64,000 bases of DNA from Cladopsammia gracilis (Eukaryota > Cnidaria > Anthozoa > Scleractinia > Dendrophylliidae). Every line of letters starts with the position of its first letter. The stretch's first letter is position 1. The DNA lies in the NCBI GenBank assembly GCA_022457155.1, contig JAJGOT010000166.1:420001-484000 (forward strand), read 5' to 3'. Both the position numbers and the translations under genes were made by a program. Shown here piece by piece: positions 55,711 to 64,000 of this stretch. The notes under the pieces were generated by a model. The model saw only the letters and a list, made by a program, of their open reading frames with translations, searched no databases and had not been told where the DNA came from.

Positions 55711-56199
55711 AGTCACCATTTGTTGCACTAAGAATCCTGAACAATTACTACCTATATTAGTATTCTTTATACACAGATTGCGTGTGATCTTTATATAAAT
55801 ATCACGGTGGTCATTTTAAAATCACTCTTATTAAAAATTCAGCGATAATTGCATTGTTTGCCCATTCAGCCCCGCACTCCCCTGTGACTGAAATCAAAGC
55901 CGCCACCAGGCTTTTCATAATGACCGTAGATTACCAGGTATAAAGGTTCATACACGTGATCGATTTACGTCGTGTGATTGGCTGATATGCTCATGAAGTA
56001 TTAATGAGTTTTTGAACATCTAGGAAATAATGGTTATATAGTAACATATAGTAGATAGTGACAGGATTTACACTGGAAGTTCTAACTGTTAGCCAAATTA
56101 CTATTAACTTTAAACGGTCCTAGTTTTTCTGGCTATATACATAGTTATATACATTGCCTAGTATTTTATCTGTGTAGAAATTCGCCGACAGCCTAATTA

Positions 56200-56964
56200 A
56201 CATCACAACAAGAAGTACTTTTCGATAGCTTTTAACTGAATGGTAAAACAGTGGGATTTTATTCACAACTTTTAAAGTTACAAATACCTTGTACAGCATA
56301 CTGATTATACCACAGAACAATGCTGCTCACTATAGCTTTCATTTGAATGGCCACACTTTAGGATTTCATCCACAGACTCAAAAGTTAGAACCACCTTGTA
56401 CAACATAATAAACAGCACCACAGGAAAGTACTGCTCAATAGCTTTCATTTGAATGGTTACAGTTTAGGATTTCATCCACAGACTCAAAAGTTAGAACCAC
56501 CTTGTACAACATAATAAACAGCACCACAGGAAAGTACTGCTCAATAGCTTTCATTTGAATGGTCACACTTTAGGATTTCATCCACAGACTCAAAAGTTAG
56601 AACCACCTTGTACAGCATAATAAACAGCACCACAGGAAAGTACTGCTCAGTAGCTTTCATTTGAATGGTCACACTTTAGGATTTCATCCACAGACTCAAA
56701 AGTTAGAACCACATTGTAAAGCATAACAAACAGCACCACTGGAAAGTACTGCTAAATAGCTTTCATTTGAATGGTCACACTTTAGGATTTCATCCACAGA
56801 CTCAAAAGTTAGAACCACATTGTAAAGCATAACAAACAGTACCACAGGAAAATACTGCTAAATAGCTTTCATTTGAATATATGGTCACACTTTAGGATTT
56901 CATCCACAGACTAAAAAGTATCACAGAAAGTACTACTCAATAGCTTTCATTTGAATGGTCACAC
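56200..56964 (-). repeat. 105-bp repeat array (subfamily A, reverse), about 7 units
   Basis: Units TTTCATTTGAATGGTCACAC, TTTAGGATTTCATCCACAGA, CTCAAAAGTTAGAACCACCT and TGTACAGCATAATAAACAGC are very similar to each other. The array is cut at 56964 by the element at 56969-60657 and continues at 60662 (GGACATAACCCACAGACTCG). Confidence 0.93.
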
Positions 56965-57541
56965 TTAAGGTGTTTCGATACAGTTTTCTGGAGACCATAC
57001 CTACATTTTTTAATCGGCTTTTAAGCGGTCTTTTCCAAGTTAGATCAACGTGAACTCTTTTCACTATTAACTGGTTTTGAATTGAAGTTAGGCTAAATAT
57101 AGATTCTGGTAAAATCGATATTACCATGACAACGATAAATAAGGAACTTTAAAATCAGTTAAAGTGAAATTTTGCGCGTTTAAGATTTCGCAAGAATTTT
57201 GCAAGAATAAAAAAATTCTGTTGTTTGATTTCACAGAAATTGCAATAGCATGTCAAACCTTACTATTTGTATACTGGTACTAAATTGATGGAGAAATTGA
57301 CACTGATTTTGTGAAATTACTAGCTAGTTCAAGATAGTGTCAAAAAGTAGCTTGATGTTACATGTATGTTTGCACATCATGTAATTTTTATTTACTTTCT
57401 CTTTTGCGATCTTGAGATTTATCCTTTTTCCTAACATCGTTCCATGTGCAATTTTTGGTTTAATTTTAATCGCTTTTGCAAAAATTTGAGAAACGGCTTT
57501 TTAAAACGTTCACCACGCATGCTTACCGATGTGAATAATAT

Positions 57542-58053
57542 TATCTGAAAGTTTTATTGACATTGATTCACTGGAACGCCTTTTCATTAATGATGAAGAC
57601 AACGTACGAACCGGCCGAAAAGTTGGCGTTACAAATTCACTTTTTTAAGTTATGCTCAGTAACGATTTCAAATCAATGCGCATTACATTCCTCCGTCATT
57701 GAAACATTTCAATGTATGCTCGAAATTTGCATCCGTTTTCTTTTGCGTTCAAATTGCCTGCTGTAAAAACGTTTTTAAAACGCAAAAGGCATTTATTGTT
57801 CAAAGTAATCATAAAAAGAGACTAAGGGAATCTGGAAAGTAGTAAGGAGAGTAATAAGGTACAATCATGCTTGAATACACATGCACAGCACATCACAACG
57901 AAATGTATAAATCACGGAGGAATGTGGTGCGCATTGATTTGAAATCATTATTAAGTATAACTTAAAAAAGTGAATTTGTAACGCATTACTTTTCGGCCGG
58001 TGCGTATTTTAAAGGCATTCCAATGAATCAGTGTCAATGAAACTTTCAGATAA
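57542..58053. mobile_element. nested foldback element
   Basis: TTATCTGAAAGTTTTATTGA at the left and TCAATGAAACTTTCAGATAA at the right open arms of about 160 bp (sharing ATTTCAAATCAATGCGCA and AATTCACTTTTTTAAGTTAT). The host arm sequence resumes on the right with AAATTATAGGCAAGGGCCTC, which matches the other arm at about 60025. Confidence 0.82.
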
Positions 58054-58168
58054 TGTTTTGCACCTCAGGTAAATTATAGGCAAGGGCCTCCAGCTTTTTC
58101 AATCAAATTGCCTGAGAACTCAAATCTTTAATCTTTGATTTTGCAAGTTTGGACATGTTAGCACCCAG

Positions 58169-58592
58169 ATAACATGCAAATTAGGTCACGTGACCTGTCA
58201 GGGTTATTTTTAGGTCAAAAATATTTCAAGCAAAATGGCAACACTTTTCACCAATACCTGGAGGCTGCCAGACGTTTTATGATTTTAAGGCTATTATGTA
58301 CTTCATTTCTGAGCTTGGCCTTTATAAGATTAGTTAAAAATACAGAAAAAATAATAAATTACTATTACGGGGGACTGGGTACTAGTACAAATTACCGCTT
58401 ATTTTCAAACTTTATGAAAAAAATGAACAAAGGCCAAGCGGAGATTTTTGTTGTCGTTCTTGGGATTTATCTGGTAGCAATAACATTTGATTATGATCGG
58501 TAGAAACTGTTGCCATCTTTGCTCAAACTTTTTGCTGGATTTTGTGGCGGTATTAAGTCACGTGACCTAATTAACTAATTTGCATATGTTAT
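58169..58592. mobile_element. nested MITE with GTCACGTGAC inner ends
   Basis: ATAACATGCAAATTAGGTCA then CGTGACC is mirrored at the right by GTCACGTGACCTAATTAACT then AATTTGCATATGTTAT. AAAATGGCAACA and TGTTGCCATCTTT continue the arms. The 109-codon open frame across it is explained by the arms and is not called. Confidence 0.8.
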
Positions 58593-58615
58593 TCTTGACT
58601 AAAGGACGACATTTG

Positions 58616-59951
58616 CTATTTAGTACTCTATTTAGTACTCCATTTAGTACTCTATTTCGTACTCTATTTAGTACTCTATTTAGTACTCTATTTAGTACTC
58701 CATTTAGTACTCTATTTCGTACTCTATTTAGTACTCTATTTAGTACTCTATTTAGTACTCTATTTAGTACTCTTTTTAGTACTCTTTTTAGTACTCTATT
58801 TCGTACTCTTTTTAGTACTCTTTTTAGTACTCTATTTAGTACTCTATTTAGTACTCCATTTAGTACTCTATTTAGTACTCTATTTAGTACTCTATTTAGT
58901 ACTCTATTTAGTCCTCCATTTAGTACTCTATTTCGTACTCTATTTAGTACTCTATTTAGTACTCTATTTAGTACTCTATTTAGTACTCTATTTCGTACTA
59001 TTTTTCGTACTCTATTTAGTACTCTATTTAGTACTCTATTTAGTACTCTATTTAGTACTCTATTTAGAACTCTATTTAGTACTCTATTTAGTACTCTATT
59101 TAGTGCTCTATTTAGTACTCTATTTAGTACTCTTTTTAGTACTCTTTTTAGTACTCTATTTCGTACTCTATTTAGTACTCTTTTTAGTACTCTTTTTAGT
59201 ACTCTATTTAGTACTCTTTTTAGTACTCTATTTAGTACTCTATTTAGTACTCTATTTAGTACTCTATATAGTACTCTTTTTAGTACTCTATTTAGTACTC
59301 TATTTAGTACTCTATTTAGTACTCTTTTTAGTACTCTTTTTAGTACTCTATTTAGTACTCTTTTTAGTACTCTATTTAGTACTCTATTTAGTACTCTATT
59401 TAGTACTCTATTTAGTACTCCATTTAGTACTCTATTTAGTACTCTATTTAGTACTCTATTTAGTACTCCATTTAGTACTCTATTTAGTACTCTATTTCGT
59501 ACTATTTTTCGTACTCTATTTAGTACTCTATTTAGTACTCTATTTAGTGCTCTATTTAGTACTCTATTAGGTACTCTATTTAGTACTCTATTTAGTACTC
59601 TATTTAATACTCTATTTAGTACTCTATTTAGTACTCTATTTAGTACTCTGTTTAGTACTCTATTTAGTACTTAGTACTCTATTTAGTACTCTATTTAGTA
59701 CTCTATTTAGTACTCTATTTAGTACTCTATTTAGTACTCTATTTAGTACTCTATTTAGTACTCTATTAGGTACTCTATTTAGTACTCTATTTAGTACTCT
59801 ATTTAATACTCTATTTAGTACTCTATTTAGTACTCTATTTAGTACTCTGTTTAGTACTCTATTTAGTACTTAGTACTCTATTTAGTACTCTATTTAGTAC
59901 TCTATTTAGTACTCTATTTAGTACTCTATTTAGCACTCTATTTAGTACTCT
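58616..59951 (+). repeat. 12-bp satellite TTTAGTACTCTA, about 110 units
   Basis: Nearly pure dodecamers with variants TTTCGTACTCTA, TTTAGTACTCCA and TTTTTAGTACTC. A block with TCTATTAGGTACTC, a TTTAATACTC unit and TTTAGTACTTAGTACTC occurs at about 59564-59680 and again about 199 bp later, so a higher-order duplication exists. The 364-codon frame is a product of the 12-bp period. Confidence 0.97.
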
Positions 59952-60661
59952 TTTAAAGTATTGAGTTCTCATGACTAAAGCCTCTTGAGATAGACCCCAC
60001 CCGTAGCTTTTGGGCGTCAAAACTAGAGGCCCTTGCCTTAATTTATCTGAGACATCGGTAAGCATGCTTGGTCAACGTTTTAAAAAAAACATCGAGCCGT
60101 TTCTCAGATTTTTGCAAAAGTGATTAAAATCGAAACTTACCCAAAAAATTGCACATGGAGGGATGTTAGGAAAAAAGATAGTTCTCGATATCGCAAAAGA
60201 GAAAGTAAACAAAACTTTGAAGGTGTGCAAACATAACATCAAGCTACTTTTTGACACTATCTTGAACTAATTTCAGAAAAGCAGTGTTTATCTCTCGACC
60301 AATTTAATACCAATATACAAATAGTAAGGATTGAAATGTTATTGCGATTTATTTGAAATCAAACATACAGAATTTTATTATTCTTTCAAAATATATACGT
60401 CATATACCATATTTTAAGATGTCTATGTGGGATTTTCAATGCGAAATCTTTAAAGCACAAAATTTTACTTCAACTGATTTCGAAGTTTGTTTATCGTTGT
60501 CATAGTAACATCGATTTTGCCAGAATATATATTAAGCCAAACTTCAATTCAAAACCAGTTAATAGTGATAATTTCACGTTGATCTGACTTGGAAAAGACC
60601 CTTAAAAGTCGATTAAAAAATGTAGGTATGGTCTCCAGAAAGCTGTATCAAAACACCTTAA

Positions 60662-60790
60662 GGACATAACCCACAGACTCGAAAAGCTAGAACCCCCTCA
60701 TGTACTGACAGGCAAGTACTGCTCCATAGTAGTTCCCCAAGAGTATCAGAAGTTGCAACAACCTTGAACAACATAATAAATCAGTACCAC
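60662..60790 (-). repeat. continuation of the interrupted 105-bp array
   Basis: GGACATAACCCACAGACTCG, AAAAGCTAGAACCCCCTCAT and later GAGTATCAGAAGTTGCAACA are the other half of the unit cut at 56964 and one decayed unit. Confidence 0.8.
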
Positions 60791-61219
60791 ATATATATCG
60801 AGACTTGTACTTATCTTTAGAATCACCTTGTGCAATATCGAATATTTATGTCATGAGACATAAATGTTATTGAACTAACGTGATGTCCGCGTTGGGGAAG
60901 TATTTTTTTCTTTGCAAGTTTATAAACCTGATAAAGTTTTTATTATAATTAAATTTAGTCTAGTTTATGGAGCAATAGTTATCTTTTTCGATATGATAAC
61001 ACTTTTAAATTTTTCACTTGTTTCATTTATACACACATGTATTACTGAACATCGGAAAAAAATGATATTCGAAGCTTTTTTTATATGAACGCAATTATTT
61101 ATTGAAACAACTTGAAGGGCGATTTATAACTTGCGAAAGATGGTAAATTTTAAGCTCGGTAATGAAATAAGAAAGATGTAATATTCATTTGTCACAAGGG
61201 TAGGATGACCTGACGCATT
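60791..61219. other. AT-rich spacer
   Basis: I see no gene or recognisable repeat here apart from AT-rich simple sequence. Confidence 0.5.
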
Positions 61220-61440
61220 ATCACCACAGGCAATGACGCTTTCGATATTGTTGATCCTAGCAGTACGCAGGACGCGCGTCATACATGAACCTAGTATGTG
61301 GCCTAGCTTTCCACGAGTCTCTCGAAGCTCAGTGGTTAGAGCATCCGATCGGTTTACGGGAGGTTATAGGTTCGATTCCTGTCGGCCGAGACTCGTATCG
61401 TATCGTATCGTATCGTATTGTATCGGACACTCGTATCGTT
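61220..61440 (+). mobile_element. tRNA-derived SINE-like copy 1
   Basis: Head GACGCTTTCGATATTGTTGA and TATGTGGCCTAGCTTTCCAC, then a tRNA-like body: GAGTCTCTCGAAGCTCAGTG, GTTAGAGCATCCGATCGG and the B-box-like GGTTCGATTCC. It is followed by about seven TATCG pentamers. The D- and T-arms can form. The anticodon stem is poor, so I do not call a functional tRNA. Confidence 0.7.
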
Positions 61441-61539
61441 TTTTTTTTCTTTCTCCCGTGCTCGTGACATGACGAACTGATTACATGTATCTCAATTCAT
61501 TAACGAACATAAAAAAATTGCAATGAATCTTCCTTTATT

Positions 61540-61740
61540 TATCACCACACATGACGCTTTCGACATTGCTGATCCTAACTGTACTGTGGAAAGCATGCTT
61601 GTATGTGGCCTGGCTGGCCACGAGTCTCTCGTCGGCTCAGTGGTCAGAGCATTCGTTCGGTTTTATAAGGTTATAAATTTGGTTTTTGTTAGAGACTCAA
61701 TTTTTTTTTGTCGATCCCATGCTCGTTACATGTACATGAA
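61540..61740 (+). mobile_element. tRNA-derived SINE-like copy 2, degenerate
   Basis: The head GACGCTTTCGACATTGCTGA, TATGTGGCCTGGCTGGCCAC and GAGTCTCTCGTCGGCTCAGT repeats the first copy about 310 bp later. The B box is decayed (ATAAATTTGG). Confidence 0.65.
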
Positions 61741-62110
61741 GGACACTACATCAATCGGCTCAATTTGAATAGCTTCGGTTGCAGACAAGCATGACGCTCT
61801 ATGCTAAGCTGCACGATTTTTGACGATATAAACAGTGGGCGTAAAAAATAAATATTTCGAGTTGCTAAGGTGATTTGAACCCCTAAATTGCGTGATATTA
61901 TACAGAGCGTATACGCTCTAACAGATGGAAGCTACACGATGTTTCGCGTGATGCAAATCGGTGGGCGTGAAGTCGGTAGTAAATTCTTAATAGGCAGTAT
62001 TTTGACAAGCTTTCTGCGATGAACCACGCTAGGAAATGTAACGGAAAAATCGAGAAATGAAAATTAGGGAGCAGTTTGCAATTGATTTTAGTTTCAAGTC
62101 CAAGTGAGAC

Positions 62111-62268
62111 AATAGGCCTTTATCACGCCCCGCCATTTTGTATAAAACAAAAGATTTTGCCCGCCCAACCTCGTTTTCAACTTTTTCACTGCGAGGCTGG
62201 GCGGGTAAAAACAAAGCATTTTACTCTCCGGGGAGTCAACATGGCCGCCGCGTGATAAAGGGCTATAG
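62111..62268. mobile_element. MITE with CCTTTATCACG ends
   Basis: ATAGGCCTTTATCACGCCCC and GCCGCGTGATAAAGGGCTAT are inverted ends. The centre pairs TTTTGCCCGCCCAACCTCG with GAGGCTGGGCGGGTAAAAAC. Open frames on the minus strand are by-products. Confidence 0.8.
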
Positions 62269-62475
62269 AAGTTCTGGCTTTTAACAGTCAAAAATAGAAC
62301 GTGCCAATATTAAAACCACATAACAATTTTAAGGAGCAGCTTTGCTTTGCGAGTGTTTTATGCGGCACTTGTATAAATGTCAGGTGGTACTGAAAGCAGT
62401 AGTCACTCAGATTACCTCATGTGGTACACGAATGTTTCATCCACGTTGTCGCTCGAGACTTTGGACCATCCATCT

Positions 62476-62580
62476 CGTAAATCAGGTTAGTATCTACAAG
62501 TAAATCAGGTTAGTATCTACAAGTAAATCAGGTTAGTATCTACAAGTAAATCAGGTTAGTATCTACAAGTAAATCAGGTT
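62476..62580 (+). repeat. 23-bp tandem repeat, about 4.5 units
   Basis: AAATCAGGTTAGTATCTACA then AGT repeats without change, so it is recent. Confidence 0.95.
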
Positions 62581-64000
62581 GAAATTCCACCGAGCTGACC
62601 TTATTCATACCTCAAAGCGATAATTTTTATCTGTCAGAAAACAAACAGGCGTTAAATTTTCCGATGTTACGAATGTTTGAGGCGACATTTTACTTAAGAA
62701 AACTCTTGTTTTTAATCTAATTTTTTTAGGAATTGATAGGATGACTAAGACCTCACGAACGGCTTTCCACCCAAAGGATCATGGGCTGGGTGCTCCTGCA
62801 GGTATGCCGCCAAAACGGTAATCGGTTAATGGGTGTCATTCCGCACTTGTCCACGACAGATATAGCTAGTTCATTTGTTAAAATTGTTAATGGTTTAAGC
62901 CCATCTGTTGAGTGTGATCGTCCGGGTTAGTATAGTGCTAAAAGAAGTGTTGTTGTTGAATAACATTGACTAACGTTTCGACAACCATAAGAGCACGGAA
63001 AAATCATCTGGTTCTGGTGCAAATCTTTTTTTTACTAGGCAGAAACAAGAGCCTAAGTTCGTAACATCTCCGTCATTGATTGAGAAATTGAAAATGTCTG
63101 GAGCGCTAAACTTTTAGTACTTCACATTTGCAATCCTGATCTAATTTGGAATGCCAGACTTATACCAGCGAGGTAAATGAACGGCTTAGTTCAACTATAA
63201 AGAAGAAGCGAAAACAATGCCTCTACAAGTGCGTTTTACATTTTGGTAAAATGTTTTGCCGTTCCCTGCATCTACAAGTGCGTTTTACATATTTTGGTAA
63301 AATTTTTTGCCGAAGTCCTTACTCTACTGATATGAACTTGAAAGCCATCACTACTGACTAATTCAGCTCCTTACGCAATTCTGTCTCAGCAGACAAATTA
63401 AACAAATTGGAACAGTTAAATTCTTAAACACAACCATCTATACTGCCAAGGGAGAGGAGCGAATCAAATTAGTCAGCTACGTTTGATCCAGGAACGCGTT
63501 CACCATATATACCACGATGTAAGACTGAGAATCGATCTAAGAAATCTATCTATCTCATCATTAAATTTCACTTGAAGCTTTGGCGTCCTAAGTTCTTTAA
63601 TATATCCTTTGATTTCATTTTATTTGATTTCAATGCAGTGACAAACGTTGTTTGTCTCGGATGCAGAGCCAATGCGTGATTCTAAACTTCAGTAATACTT
63701 GACTTGTTTCGGCCGATATCTCCCTATACGTCCTATACCTCCAACCGATTCAGTTCCCTCGATCGATCGTTGTTATCTGAAATCAACTTACTGTATAAAG
63801 AAAGCAAGGGCAAGTGTTACAAACTGTTTAGTGTAATGACCTCTAATGATACTACAAAATGCCTCCGAACTTTTTGTCTTAAGTGTCAAACGCTTTGGGT
63901 AAGTCGAGAAAGTGTCTGACAGGCAGACTACAAATTCTGCGGCATTGTATTAAATATCGTAAGACTAAACAGTTATTTTTTTCACTGACGCAAATTGTAA
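62581..64000. other. end of window, no gene recognised
   Basis: It contains a copy of the 34.6-kb dispersed repeat (62640-62710) and a short direct duplication of TCTACAAGTGCGTTTTACAT with TTTTGGTAAAAT near 63220-63310. Open frames at 63146-63361 and 63704-63919 show no domain. Confidence 0.45.

Larger units (their letters stand above)
56969..60657. mobile_element. 3.7-kb inverted-repeat element at TTAA, with nested inserts
   Basis: TTAA flanks it at 56965-56968 and 60658-60661. The ends GGTGTTTCGATACAGTTTTC and AAAGCTGTATCAAAACACC open imperfect arms of about 600 bp (56969 to about 57540; about 60030 to 60657). Both arms share GGAGACCATACC, ATTAACTGGTTTTGAATTGA, TAGTGTCAAAAAGTAGCTTG and CATGTGCAATTTTT. 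Between the arms are a foldback (57542-58053), another MITE (58169-58592) and a 12-bp satellite (58616-59951). No transposase. TTAA targets are typical of piggyBac-type elements (family knowledge). Confidence 0.88.

Noticed and set aside
58174..58503. 109-codon frame with hydrophobic segments
   Set aside because: It spans a foldback MITE whose halves are inverted copies, which explains the open frame.
58580..59674. 364-codon open frame of FSTL repeats
   Set aside because: It is the 12-bp satellite; every frame without a stop in the unit stays open.
61311..61392. Functional tRNA gene
   Set aside because: A- and B-box-like sequences exist, but the anticodon stem is poor, the acceptor pairing is incomplete, and pentamer repeats plus a second decayed copy point to a SINE.
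63704..63919. Partial gene at the window end
   Set aside because: There is no domain, no splice signals in a consistent phase, and the length is within chance for this composition.

Overview
This window looks like nuclear DNA from an animal, most likely an anthozoan cnidarian (a coral or sea anemone). The evidence is split genes with GT-AG introns, an AT-rich background, a very high density of short non-autonomous transposons, LINE and Penelope-like remnants, and animal ETS transcription-factor exons. The species assignment is inference; nothing here looks bacterial.

The genes I can support best form a tandem cluster of five ETS-domain transcription-factor paralogs. Each has the DNA-binding domain split by a phase-0 intron at the same codon: exon A carries ETS helices 1-3 and exon B carries the last ETS strands plus a divergent proline-rich tail. 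Copy 1 (+) is 2854-3212 and 7097-7564. Copy 2 (-) is 15485-15843 and 13467-13892. Copy 3 (+) is 23465-23798 and 24549-25094. Copy 4 (-) is 31995-32323 and 28377-28763, with a short first coding exon at 33265-33301. Copy 5 (-) is 39967-40298 and 38096-38548, with a first coding exon at 40928-40958. By sequence, copies 1 and 2 are close relatives, as are 4 and 5; copy 3 stands apart. Introns and spacers are full of repeats.

The dominant repeat is a family of about 105 bp units found at about 19 places. It occurs as arrays (5.4-6.2, 12.9-13.2, 14.1-14.9, 30.4-31.9, 56.2-57.0 kb) and, in a second subfamily, as compact mobile elements with inverted ends around one to three units. Each well-preserved unit of the main subfamily holds a small inverted repeat and a GGAA core, the core that ETS proteins bind.

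Other regions: 0.2-1.3 kb, degenerate tandem repeat; 9.1-11.2 kb, a GC-rich decayed coding block of unknown family; 19.1-19.7 and 29.3-29.9 kb, LINE 3' fragments; 22.8-23.3 and 35.4-35.7 kb, Penelope-like 3' ends; 25.5-26.4 kb, a tandem duplication with eight strong ETS-type sites; 36.8-37.2 kb, an 18-bp minisatellite; 41.6-54.4 kb, block-duplicated gene-poor sequence; 50.9-51.3 kb, a nearly perfect palindrome; 57.0-60.7 kb, a nested inverted-repeat transposon with a 12-bp satellite of about 1.3 kb, inserted at TTAA inside a 105-bp repeat unit; 61.2-61.7 kb, tRNA-like SINE copies. From about 41 kb to the end I recognise no conserved protein-coding gene.
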